From the NCBI GenBank assembly GCA_013140605.1, contig JABFSL010000001.1, forward strand, positions 123,707-187,706: 64,000 nt of DNA, written 5' to 3'. The DNA comes from Anaerolineales bacterium (GTDB taxonomy: Bacteria > Chloroflexota > Anaerolineae > Anaerolineales > Villigracilaceae). Shown here one piece after another: positions 48,648 through 57,542 of the stretch (within the stretch, counting starts at the first letter, position 1; each line of letters starts with the position of its first letter). Position numbers and translations under genes: made by a program. The notes under the pieces are model-generated. The model did not search any database and was not told the DNA's origin. It saw only the letters and a list, made by a program, of their open reading frames with translations.

Positions 48648-49177
48648 CAGAAACCATACCCACCACAACAGATACACTTTATTGTTATGTTCACCCAACC
48701 CGTGAAACCATGCTGCGCTGCAAACGCTGCGAAAGACCGATCTGCGCAACCTGTGCGCAACGCACGCCCACCGGCTACCTTTGCAAGGAGTGCGTGAATC
48801 AGCATAAAAAAATATTTGATACCGCGCTTTGGTATGACTACTTAATTGGCCCCGGCATCATTTTCACTCTCTCCTTGATCGCAAGCGGATTGCTCGCATT
48901 TATCGCGAACTTTATTGGTTTCTACATGATATTTGTTGCGTTTGCAATCGCGGGCGGCGCGGGTGTATTCCTCTCCAATATTGCATTAAAAGTGACAAGT
49001 AAACGCCGTTCACGCCCGCTCTTTATTGCCTGCGCAGCGGGTGTTGCGCTTGGCGCGATCCCCATCGGTTTAATTCTGCTGCTATCAGGCGGTATGCTCC
49101 CCGTCATCTCAATTGGAATTTACGCTGTCGTCGCCACATCCACCGTATACGCGCGGCTCGCAGGGATTCAGTTATAG
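48644..49177 (+). CDS. B-box zinc-finger membrane protein
   Basis: CYVHPTRETMLRCKRCERPICATCAQRTPTGYLCKECV then TM segments. Confidence 0.85.
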   Translation: MTETIPTTTDTLYCYVHPTRETMLRCKRCERPICATCAQRTPTGYLCKECVNQHKKIFDTALWYDYLIGPGIIFTLSLIASGLLAFIANFIGFYMIFVAFAIAGGAGVFLSNIALKVTSKRRSRPLFIACAAGVALGAIPIGLILLLSGGMLPVISIGIYAVVATSTVYARLAGIQL

Positions 49178-49180
49178 CCT

Positions 49181-50914
49181 ATGCTCACCGAACTTCACAT
49201 CCAAAATTTTGCAATCATAGACAAGCTTGATCTGCGCTTTGACTCCGGCCTCATCATCCTTACCGGTGAAACGGGCGCGGGCAAATCCATTATCCTCGAT
49301 GCGGTTGTCATGCTCATCGGCGGGAAAGCCGATACGACTTTTGTGCGCACTGATTCAGACGCCGCATTTGTCGAAGCGGTGTTCCAGCTCACAGGTCCAG
49401 AAAAAGAAGCGGTGCACTTCATCCTCAACCGCGAAGAGCTAATGGATGATCCCAATTATGTAACGCTCATGCGCGAAGTCCGCAAAGAGGGGCGCAGTGT
49501 GGCGCGCATTAATGGTCGCACGGTGAATGTTGGATTGTTGAAGGAATTAGGCGCGCTGCTGGTTGATATCCACGGACAGGCGGAGCATCTCTCACTGCTC
49601 GATCCGCGCGCACACCTTGGCCTGCTTGATCGCTACGCGGAAGTTGGTCAGCCCCTTGGCGACTACCGCCAAACTTATCATGCGATATTGAATCTTCGCC
49701 GCGAGCTGACGGATCTTCGCAAGGCACAATCGGATGCAGACCGCCGCATCGAAATGCTCACTTATCAAGCCGAGGAAATTGAATCTGCCGGGTTAAAGGC
49801 GGGCGAAGAGGAGGAACTGCGCAAAGAGCGTGATCGTTTAGCCAATGCAGAATCGCTTGCAGAAAATGCACAGGAAGCCCTGGCGGTGCTGGATGAAGGT
49901 TCACCCGAAACCCCAGCCGCAACAGACTTGATTGGTCAGGCCGCGCAGGCGTTGGCGACCCTTGCAAAAATAGACGCGGGTCAGGCAGAGTTGGCGAATC
50001 AGGCCGAACTTTTGCTTGACACGATCTCGGATGTGATTCACAGTTTGCGTGACTACCTTGAAGAAATTGAATTCAATCCCAAGCGCCTCGACGATGTTGA
50101 GGAACGTTTGGATCTGATCCACTCACTTACCAGAAAATATGGCGGCGCCATTCCCGCTGTGATCGCATACGGCGCGGACGCACGCAAACAACTTGAAACC
50201 ATTACGGGCGCAGCTGACCGCATCAATGAATTGGAAATGCAGGAAGCGAAGTTATTGGAAAAACTTGCGAAACAGGGCGGCGCGCTTTCTGAAAAACGCA
50301 AATCTGCCGCGCTTGAAATGGGCAAGGGAATCGAAGCCGAACTTAATGATCTAAAAATGCAATCTGCGCGGTTTAGTGTTGATTTCCAGACCAAGCCCGA
50401 TGCGAACGGCGCGCCCATGCAGGATGGCACGCGCATCGCATTCGACCAGAACGGTTTCGACCGCGCGGAGTTTTTAATCGCGCCGAATCCCGGTGAGGGA
50501 TTGAAACCGCTTGCAAAGATCGCATCCGGCGGTGAAACCTCGCGTTTGATGCTTGGATTAAAGAATATTTTGGCAAAGGCTGATCAAGTCCCATCACTGA
50601 TCTTCGATGAAATTGATCAGGGCATCGGCGGGCGCGTGGGCATGGTGGTTGGTCACAAACTTTGGAATCTATCCCGCACACATCAAGTCTTCTGCGTGAC
50701 TCATCTTCCCCAACTTGCGGTCTTTGGCGACCAGCATTATCAGGTGCAAAAACTTGTGGATAAAGGCCGCACACTGACGCGGGTCGAAACCCTGGAAGGC
50801 GAGCCGCGCCTGCTTGAACTATCGCAAATGCTTGGAGAAGTGGGCGAAGGAACATTGCGCTCGGCGCATGAATTATTACAGATCGCAAGACAAATGATAA
50901 AAGGCAGCAAATAA
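49181..50914 (+). CDS. recN: DNA repair protein RecN
   Basis: MLTELHIQNFAIIDKLDLRFDSGLIILTGETGAGKSIILDAV, IASGGETSRLMLGLK, FDEIDQGIGGRVG. Confidence 0.95.
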   Translation: MLTELHIQNFAIIDKLDLRFDSGLIILTGETGAGKSIILDAVVMLIGGKADTTFVRTDSDAAFVEAVFQLTGPEKEAVHFILNREELMDDPNYVTLMREVRKEGRSVARINGRTVNVGLLKELGALLVDIHGQAEHLSLLDPRAHLGLLDRYAEVGQPLGDYRQTYHAILNLRRELTDLRKAQSDADRRIEMLTYQAEEIESAGLKAGEEEELRKERDRLANAESLAENAQEALAVLDEGSPETPAATDLIGQAAQALATLAKIDAGQAELANQAELLLDTISDVIHSLRDYLEEIEFNPKRLDDVEERLDLIHSLTRKYGGAIPAVIAYGADARKQLETITGAADRINELEMQEAKLLEKLAKQGGALSEKRKSAALEMGKGIEAELNDLKMQSARFSVDFQTKPDANGAPMQDGTRIAFDQNGFDRAEFLIAPNPGEGLKPLAKIASGGETSRLMLGLKNILAKADQVPSLIFDEIDQGIGGRVGMVVGHKLWNLSRTHQVFCVTHLPQLAVFGDQHYQVQKLVDKGRTLTRVETLEGEPRLLELSQMLGEVGEGTLRSAHELLQIARQMIKGSK

Positions 50915-50946
50915 AAAAACTCCCGCGAAAATCGCGGGAGTTTTTT
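50913..50946. terminator. Terminator
   Basis: aaaaaaactcccgcgaaaatcgcgggagtttttt. Confidence 0.92.
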
Positions 50947-50978
50947 GAAGTTATGCTGTTACCAACCATTAAATTAAA

Positions 50979-51019
50979 TGATGAGCGCTAGGGTGAGGGG
51001 GGCACCCTAGCGCTCATCA
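50979..51019. repeat. Perfect 17-bp hairpin without T-tract
   Basis: tgatgagcgctagggtg-agggggg-caccctagcgctcatca. Confidence 0.9.
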
Positions 51020-51088
51020 AGGTCAATATTACTATAAGGATTAATTTCTGGCAAGTGATTTATCTTAAAAAATGATTAGTCTTTTCAG

Positions 51089-51160
51089 TGCCCCGAGTAG
51101 GAATCGGACCTACATCTAAGCCTTAGGAGTGCTTTGTTCTGTCCATTGAACTATCGGGGC
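51089..51160 (-). tRNA. tRNA-Arg(CCU)
   Basis: GCCCCGATAGTTCAATGGACAGAACAAAGCACTCCTAAGGCTTAGATGTAGGTCCGATTCCTACTCGGGGCA; loop CTCCTAA. Confidence 0.9.
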
Positions 51161-51298
51161 GAGCAGCAAGATTATACACAAAAGGAAGAAATATATCCAT
51201 GCGGCGACCAACAATTATGTTTAGCATTTTAACCGCACAATATTTACAAATAAATCTCTAACGGATATTCTCCGCAGATGGTGCTAAAATTTTTCCTA

Positions 51299-51325
51299 TG
51301 AACACCACCCGACCACCCTGCTAAG
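51299..51325 (+). CDS. Putative leader peptide MNTTRPPC
   Basis: ATG AAC ACC ACC CGA CCA CCC TGC TAA, 7 nt after -10-like TAAAAT; hairpins follow. Confidence 0.3.
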
Positions 51326-51521
51326 TCTTAATTCAAACTGAACCACTGGTTCACAAAGCCCAACGGGCTTGTTTTGCATTTCCCCTAATTCGTAAAAAAA
51401 CAACGCCTGATGATCTCGACGGTGCCTGACCCGACCGTCTATTTTCGTTTAAGTCCAGGGCGCGTGCTCCACCTGCTCCAATCTGTCTCTATTCAACCAT
51501 TTGACAGATTGGAGGTTTCTG

Positions 51522-52042
51522 ATGGAAACAATTCGGGGCAAAGCGTCCCTTAATTCGCATTTTGCCACGCTGATAAATTTCCGAACCACTTCGTCATCGG
51601 TGTGGACTCGTGCCGCGAGAATCTGCACGAATACTCGCGCGCGAAGCTGCCAAACCTGCTCTACATCATTGCCAGCGCGCAAAACTTGCCGCATGAATTA
51701 AGCGGACTGGTCTCACACATCACCATCAACTTTCCGTGGGGCAGTCTGCTTGAAAGTTTACTGACTGGCGACATAAGGTTGATGCGCGGACTCGAGTCCA
51801 TTTCACGTTCCGCTACAACAATTGAAATTCGACTGAACGGCGGCGCACTCACCGAAGCCGGCTGGGGTCTCGAAGCTGGCGCGGAGAAAATTTACAACAA
51901 CCTGATTCAAGCAGGCTGGCAGATCAATGTTCCTGCGTTGATGAATGCCAATGCTCTGCGGAGTTTTCCCAGTACCTGGGCAAAACGCCTTGCCTTTGGG
52001 CGCGATCCGCGAGCAATTCAATTAAGTGGATGCTTTGAATAA
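51522..52042 (+). pseudogene. 16S rRNA (adenine-1408-N1)-methyltransferase, NpmA/KamB type, with internal deletion and frameshift
   Basis: Frame 1 METIRGKASLNSHFATLI, then another frame KFPNHFVIGVDSCRENLHEYS...ITINFPWGSLLESLL...TWAKRLAFGRDPRAIQLSG; no DLGTGDGR SAM motif; SD ggagg. Confidence 0.8.
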
Positions 52043-52226
52043 CAGTGCAGGCCACATCTGGTTGAGTACCAACCAGATGTGGCCTGCACACCCCTTACCA
52101 CAGCACCTATTCCGCGTCAGCTCCCTTTTTGGAAAACTCTTAGCATATATTAATACTGATCTTGTCCAGTTAGTGCTATTCTAAATTAATAAGTCAATAT
52201 TGGTAAATTTTACAAAAGGAGAAAAA

Positions 52227-52418
52227 ATGGAAAAATTTGCTTGCAAGCATCTCGGTATAGATTGCGACTTTGTCGCAACAGGATCCACCAAGGAAGAAGT
52301 AATGGACAAAGCCATGGCACATGGTAGTACTGTCCACGCTGACTTGATGAAAGGTATGACTGAAGTACAATTGGCGGAATTCGCCCAAAAGTTGGAGGCC
52401 TCGATCCAACCGATCTAA
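52227..52418 (+). CDS. DUF1059-family small protein
   Basis: MEKFACKHLGIDCDFVATGSTKEEVMDKAMAHGSTVH; SD aaaggag. Confidence 0.88.
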   Translation: MEKFACKHLGIDCDFVATGSTKEEVMDKAMAHGSTVHADLMKGMTEVQLAEFAQKLEASIQPI

Positions 52419-52438
52419 GTTGAATATGAAATAAGAAA

Positions 52439-52468
52439 ATGCTCCAAGCTAAAAACTTGGAGCATTTT
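52439..52468. terminator. Terminator
   Basis: atgctccaagctaaaaacttggagcatttt. Confidence 0.85.
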
Positions 52469-52487
52469 GATTCATCTTATCTTTTAT

Positions 52488-52622
52488 TTCAAAACCTTCA
52501 CGACATTTCGCCCGCTTGCCCCGCTGACTCCGCCTCCGCAGAGATATAAATTATCAATCGGCGTCTTGTCATTCGACCAGCCCGGGATGGGTCGCATGAA
52601 CATGAATTGATCGAGCATGAAT
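52488..52622 (-). pseudogene. 3' remnant of a PYROXD2-like oxidoreductase gene
   Basis: Near-identical to 55991-56147 with a short internal deletion. Confidence 0.85.
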
Positions 52623-52661
52623 AGTGCGCGGCGCAACCTTGCGGATGCTCGACGCGCTTGA

Positions 52662-53663
52662 TCATTTCAATTTAAATTCAAAAAATTCCACCACCATTTG
52701 AGTAATCTCTTTCCGTGATGGGTTGATGGTCTTGCCGCCCACTGGCTTGAAACTGTGACCTGCATTTATTACAGTCACCAGTTCGGCAGGCACGCCCACC
52801 GCCTGGAGCGCGGCAAGCAAGATCTGCGATTGCTCGATGGGAACGAGTTTATCTGTATCGCCATGCAGCATAAGAAAAGGCGGGTCCTCTGCCGAGACGT
52901 AGGTCACGGGGCTGGCGAGAGCCGCGTCGAAACCATCGAATACGCGGGATGCGCCTTCATATCCGCCTTCGAATTGGACAGTCAGATCAGTGGGACCGAA
53001 CATGGACACAACGGCTTGAACGCGGCTGGAATACTCAAGATATTCCCCAACATCGAATCCCGCGCTTTCGTCCGTTGTGCCAAGTAGGTTGACAAGATGC
53101 CCGCCCGCGCTTCCGCCCCAGACGCCAATGCGATTCGGATCAAGATTATATTGACTTGCCTGGGCGCGCAGGTAACGCACCGCGCATTTGATATCCAGAA
53201 TCATGGCTGGGAAAGGATATTCCGGCGCGAGGCGGTAATTGACAGACACCACTAAAAAACCCGCGTTTTGCAAAGCTGGGATTTCCTGCGCGCCTGAGCC
53301 TTCTGCTTTATCCCCATTCGACCATCCGCCGCCATGCACGTACATCGTCACAGGTAAGGGAGATTGATCCGACAACGGATAATAAAGATCCATCTTGAGC
53401 GCCACGCCGTCCATGGTGCAGTACGTGACATCCGACATGCTTGGCGTGGCGGCATTTCCGCGCGGATTTTGTTGGGGCGGATTGTTTGTTGTCGAGGGAA
53501 GGGAAGACGCTGCAGGCTGGATCGGCAAAACAGGCGTGATCGTCTCCAAAGGGGAGGCTGTTGCCGTTTCAACGGGCAGATTTGTGGCGGTAGGCGCGCC
53601 CGCCACACTGCAAGCCAGCGCGATAGCCGCGAGAAGCGTGAGAAAAAAATAAAATCGTTTCAT
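52662..53663 (-). CDS. Alpha/beta hydrolase (esterase/lipase) lipoprotein
   Basis: MYVHGGGWSNGDKA, GVWGGSAGGHLVNLLG; lipoprotein signal LACSVAG. Confidence 0.9.
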   Translation of the reverse strand: MKRFYFFLTLLAAIALACSVAGAPTATNLPVETATASPLETITPVLPIQPAASSLPSTTNNPPQQNPRGNAATPSMSDVTYCTMDGVALKMDLYYPLSDQSPLPVTMYVHGGGWSNGDKAEGSGAQEIPALQNAGFLVVSVNYRLAPEYPFPAMILDIKCAVRYLRAQASQYNLDPNRIGVWGGSAGGHLVNLLGTTDESAGFDVGEYLEYSSRVQAVVSMFGPTDLTVQFEGGYEGASRVFDGFDAALASPVTYVSAEDPPFLMLHGDTDKLVPIEQSQILLAALQAVGVPAELVTVINAGHSFKPVGGKTINPSRKEITQMVVEFFEFKLK

Positions 53664-54778
53664 TTTGCAATCTCCAAAATATTTTCCGAAGTGACCACTG
53701 CCAGATTCGCGGCGGCATAGGCGACCAACTCCTCGTAGGCGGCGAAGATGGCGGATTTATCCTCATCTGTGCGCGGACGGGATGGGTCGGGCGCATTTAG
53801 ATCAAACGGCGGCGAGAGCGGCCCACCCTTTTTGCCTTTGTCCATTGTGAAATAAATGGATGACCATGACTCTGCCCCACTGCGATAAAAGTTGTTCTCG
53901 TGGATGAGCGACGTGATGAACGGGGCGCGTTTGTAGGTCACGCTTGAAGCGTGACCTACCCAATCTGCGAGTTGGGTTTGCAGCATCTTCGTCGGGTTGT
54001 ATTGATCGGCTTCAGGCTTGGACATGAAGTTCCACCAGAAATTATCCGTGCCGTCTATGATCGTAGTGCGCGTCACGCTGAAATCACTGGGACGCGCGAG
54101 CAGGTCATTGACGTATTCGAACGGCTGATCCACTTTTGTGCCCGACTCGTGATAAAGCAAAGTCATTTGTGCGCCAAGGCTGGCATAGACACGTTGCGCA
54201 GCATCCTTTATGCGCTGGTTGCCATTCGGCGATGGCGCGACGACGGGTTTGCGCCCAAAGATTTGCGCCACGTAGGTATAGCCGCCGGGTTGCGAGCGAT
54301 CCAGGTCGCCCGTTTCGAGATCCAAGGCGTAGGTTTCATAATCCAGCAGGGTTTGGTACAACTCGTCATCGCTGAGTCCCTGCAAACGGGAATCGAAGCC
54401 TGTGTAGAGCGGGTGCGGCGGGCGGACGTGGTAACTGATGGTCATGTCCGAATTCTTGAAACGTTCGATCACATCGGGGCGTTCTTCGGCAAGTTTGCGA
54501 GTCACTTCGGCGGTGAAATAAAAATCGCCGCGCACATTGTAACGTTCAAACAGGTCAACGAGTTGGAGGAGAATATCCGCGCTGTCTTCGGTATTGATCC
54601 AATCGTGGACGTTGATAATGAATGAGATGTAGGCGCGCCCCTCACCCTGTCCTTCTCCCAAGGGAAGAGGAGATGGTTGGGTAACAGGAGCAGTTGTCGG
54701 CGGAGTCTGAGGCGCTGTTTGGATGCAGGAAACTACGATGAAGGCGAGAAATGCGAAGGCGTGGAAGAGTCGATTCAT
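53660..54778 (-). CDS. Hypothetical lipoprotein, polysaccharide-deacetylase-like fold possible
   Basis: MNRLFHAFAFLAFIVVSCIQ signal; YISFIINVHDW...DLFERYNVRGDFYFTAEV. Confidence 0.7.
   Translation of the reverse strand: MNRLFHAFAFLAFIVVSCIQTAPQTPPTTAPVTQPSPLPLGEGQGEGRAYISFIINVHDWINTEDSADILLQLVDLFERYNVRGDFYFTAEVTRKLAEERPDVIERFKNSDMTISYHVRPPHPLYTGFDSRLQGLSDDELYQTLLDYETYALDLETGDLDRSQPGGYTYVAQIFGRKPVVAPSPNGNQRIKDAAQRVYASLGAQMTLLYHESGTKVDQPFEYVNDLLARPSDFSVTRTTIIDGTDNFWWNFMSKPEADQYNPTKMLQTQLADWVGHASSVTYKRAPFITSLIHENNFYRSGAESWSSIYFTMDKGKKGGPLSPPFDLNAPDPSRPRTDEDKSAIFAAYEELVAYAAANLAVVTSENILEIAK
54638..54676. repeat. REP-like element inside 53660-54778
   Basis: cccctcaccctgtccttctcccaagggaagaggaga, encodes PSPLPLGEGQGEG. 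Confidence 0.8.
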
Positions 54779-54786
54779 GAGACATC

Positions 54787-55884
54787 CTATCTCGGGGCAA
54801 CACCAGGGTTGGCGGCTTCCCAGACGGCGTAGGCGTCTGCCATTTCGGAGAAGGTCGCCCACTGCACTTGTCCACTCGCAACCAGCGGGTCAACCACTTC
54901 GGTTAAAAACTTTTCGATCACATCATACGGATGTTGCGGGTTGCCGCGGAATTCTCCGGGATGTATGGTGAAGTGAAAGACATTAACCTTGCCCGCTTGG
55001 GAGGCTTCGAGCGAGGCATATAAACTTTCCTTGAGATATTCGAAGTAAGCTTCATCACCGCCCGTATCCTCAGAACGCCGTGAGGCAGCGAAATTCGATT
55101 TGTCATACTGGCCTTCGGGTAAAAAGATAACTGCGCCATTGGGATCATGCTGAGTGAAATCAACGAGATTGATGCCATCGGTTCCACCTGAGGGACGCCA
55201 GGAATTGACGCCCACAAACTCAAGCGGTGTTTCCTGCAATTGCGGATTTTTCCAATCGCTGTTCACGTCGAGACCCGCGCATTGCGCGGCTTCATAAATA
55301 TCCACATATAAATTTCCGCCGCTCCAATAGCGAATATCCGTCACACCGCTGGCTTGCGAGATGTATGAAATTTCCTCTTTCATCACATCGCACCATTGCT
55401 GCACAGAAAGCGCTTCATCATTTTTTCCAAGATGCGCATCTTCGTGAAAGTGAAGCGCCATCTCATGTCCGCGTGACGCGAGGTCGGCAAGAATTGTATT
55501 GCCCGATTCAATCGCAACGGTTGTGAACGGCGATTGTGCCTGAATGGTCATACGTCCGCCGTGCGCCTCAACCATTCCCGTCACAGTGAGAATAGCCTGT
55601 ATGTGCCTGTCGAAGAGTTGCGTTTGACGATAATCGCCATTGCCGCCGCCGTAACCTTGCGCGGTTTCGCCCAACGGCTCAATATGCATGCCGATGGTGA
55701 ACAGGAGGACGGCTGATTCAGAATTGGCAGACGGAGCCGAGCCCGCGTCATTCTGGATATTTGTGCTGGTTGCTGTTTCAACAGGTTGATTCGCCGCTGG
55801 GGCATTTTCTGCGGCAGGCGCACCGAGACTGCAGGCGAGCGAAAGAATAATGAGCGTGGTCAATGTGATGAGTGAACGTTTCAT
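54787..55884 (-). CDS. Polysaccharide-deacetylase-like lipoprotein
   Basis: Lipobox LACSLG; LLFTIGMHIEP...HGRMTIQAQSPFTTVAIESGNTILADLASRGHEMALHFHEDAH. Confidence 0.7.
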   Translation of the reverse strand: MKRSLITLTTLIILSLACSLGAPAAENAPAANQPVETATSTNIQNDAGSAPSANSESAVLLFTIGMHIEPLGETAQGYGGGNGDYRQTQLFDRHIQAILTVTGMVEAHGGRMTIQAQSPFTTVAIESGNTILADLASRGHEMALHFHEDAHLGKNDEALSVQQWCDVMKEEISYISQASGVTDIRYWSGGNLYVDIYEAAQCAGLDVNSDWKNPQLQETPLEFVGVNSWRPSGGTDGINLVDFTQHDPNGAVIFLPEGQYDKSNFAASRRSEDTGGDEAYFEYLKESLYASLEASQAGKVNVFHFTIHPGEFRGNPQHPYDVIEKFLTEVVDPLVASGQVQWATFSEMADAYAVWEAANPGVAPR

Positions 55885-55991
55885 GGCGAACTCCTTTTCT
55901 ATAAAATATACAGGTTCGTTGTGTACAGGGAGTTTTGCAGGTGTAAAATCTTTGTAAAAAAACAGGTCGAGCTTTATACCCGACCTGTAAT

Positions 55992-57542
55992 CTATTTCAA
56001 AACCTTCATCACATTCCTTCCCGCCGTCCCGCTGACTCCGCCTCCGCCGTGGACTCCACTTCCGCAGAGATATAAATTGTCAATTGGCGTCTTGTGATTC
56101 GACCAGCCCGGGATGGGTCGCATGAACATGAATTGATCGAGCATGATCTGACCGTGATTCAGATCGCCTTCGGTGAGACCATAGGTTTGTTCAAGGTCAA
56201 GAGGTGTTAGAGATTTACGATTTACGATTGACGATTTTAGATTGGGAAAATATTCGGCGAGTGTATCAATCGCGATCTTTTCAACCAAGTTTCGTTTTTC
56301 ATTCCACAACTCTGAAGTGCGACGGCTGGCCGTCGCACTTGCAGGAGCAAGCTCCTGCACTCCAGAGTTAAGAGCGTATGCGGCGAATTGGAAATGAATG
56401 GAAACTACATTCCCAGAAGTTGTCACTTCAAGATAGGGCTTCTCGGAAATTTGATGATACTTCGCTGCGTCGTAGGCTTGTTCCAAATATTTGATGGACG
56501 GCGCGACTACCACCGTTCCATCGGGAATGCCATGTTTGCCGTCAGTAAGTAAATGGACTTTTGCAACCGATCCACGCATTTTGATGGATTGGACATTCCA
56601 TACGAATTCGGGCGGGAGATTCATTGCGCCGACGAGTGTCAGGAAAGTATGTTTCGGGTCAGCAGCGGAGATGATGTTTTTCGCGGAAATCTCTTCGCCA
56701 CTCTTCAACACCACACCCTTACATGTGTACATGTCTACTTGTATACGTTCTACTTCCGCGCCCGTGCGGATTTCTCCGCCAAGTGATTTCACTGCGCTGG
56801 CGAGTGCTTCAGTAATTTTTCCAATGCCGCCTTGCACTGAGACATGCGACAGTCCGCCGCGATTGGACCAGTTGTGCATGAGGGTGTAGCCTGTGCCTGC
56901 GCCATACACGCCGAGAGTCAATCCGTGAATGCCAAGGGATGCGATTGCGGCCTTGACCACATCCGACTCGAACCATTCGTCCACGAATTCGTCGGCGGTC
57001 ATGGGAATGCCGCGGACGATTCGCATCATGTCCTTGCCGCCCATCATGCGCAGGTCAAGACCGAGTTCGGCTAGTGCCATGCCTTCGCTGAGATTAAATC
57101 CTTTTGGCAGGCGCGGCATGATTGTGGCGTTGGCGGTCTCGATGAATTGAGTCGCTTTCTTCATAAAGTCCAGAAAGGGAATCCAATTCGCCGCATCTTT
57201 TTCGGAGTAGCGTTTGATGGACTCAACTGTCTTTGCAGGATCAACGTCGAAGACGAGGTGATTGGAGTCCGCTTGAAGCGAGATGAATGGTTTTCGGACG
57301 GAATCAACTACAAGTCCGTGTGAAGCGAGGTTGAGATGTTTGACAATGTCTGGGCGCAGAGTCCCGCCTGCGTGGAGGGAGTCAACGGTGAAATCGTCGC
57401 CGAAGGATTCTGTCACAACCTGCCCGCCGACAATGTCGCGTCGTTCGAGAACTAAAACTTTTTTGCCCTGCTTTGCAAGATAGGCGGCAGCGACCAAACC
57501 GTTGTGTCCCGCGCCGATGATGATGGTGTCGTAGGTTTTCAT
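55992..57542 (-). CDS. NAD(P)/FAD-dependent oxidoreductase, phytoene desaturase/PYROXD2-like (copy 2)
   Basis: MKTYDTIIIGAGHNGLVAAAYLAKQGKKVLVLERR; start trimmed from 57911. Confidence 0.92.
   Translation of the reverse strand: MKTYDTIIIGAGHNGLVAAAYLAKQGKKVLVLERRDIVGGQVVTESFGDDFTVDSLHAGGTLRPDIVKHLNLASHGLVVDSVRKPFISLQADSNHLVFDVDPAKTVESIKRYSEKDAANWIPFLDFMKKATQFIETANATIMPRLPKGFNLSEGMALAELGLDLRMMGGKDMMRIVRGIPMTADEFVDEWFESDVVKAAIASLGIHGLTLGVYGAGTGYTLMHNWSNRGGLSHVSVQGGIGKITEALASAVKSLGGEIRTGAEVERIQVDMYTCKGVVLKSGEEISAKNIISAADPKHTFLTLVGAMNLPPEFVWNVQSIKMRGSVAKVHLLTDGKHGIPDGTVVVAPSIKYLEQAYDAAKYHQISEKPYLEVTTSGNVVSIHFQFAAYALNSGVQELAPASATASRRTSELWNEKRNLVEKIAIDTLAEYFPNLKSSIVNRKSLTPLDLEQTYGLTEGDLNHGQIMLDQFMFMRPIPGWSNHKTPIDNLYLCGSGVHGGGGVSGTAGRNVMKVLK
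56308..56369. repeat. Palindrome family C, complete compact copy inside a CDS
   Basis: aactctgaagtgcgacggc-tg-gccgtcgcacttgcaggagc-aa-gctcctgcactccagagtt. Confidence 0.9.

Noticed and set aside
51602-52042. Intact short methyltransferase gene
   Set aside because: Begins downstream of the SAM-binding motif; an SD-equipped start in another frame at 51522 shows it is the tail of a disrupted gene
56212-56246. Heptamers in the oxidoreductase gene as an insertion
   Set aside because: The paralog has the same length here (PNLKSSIVNRKSLTPL versus PNIRRAIIGKQVLTPL), so it is not an added segment
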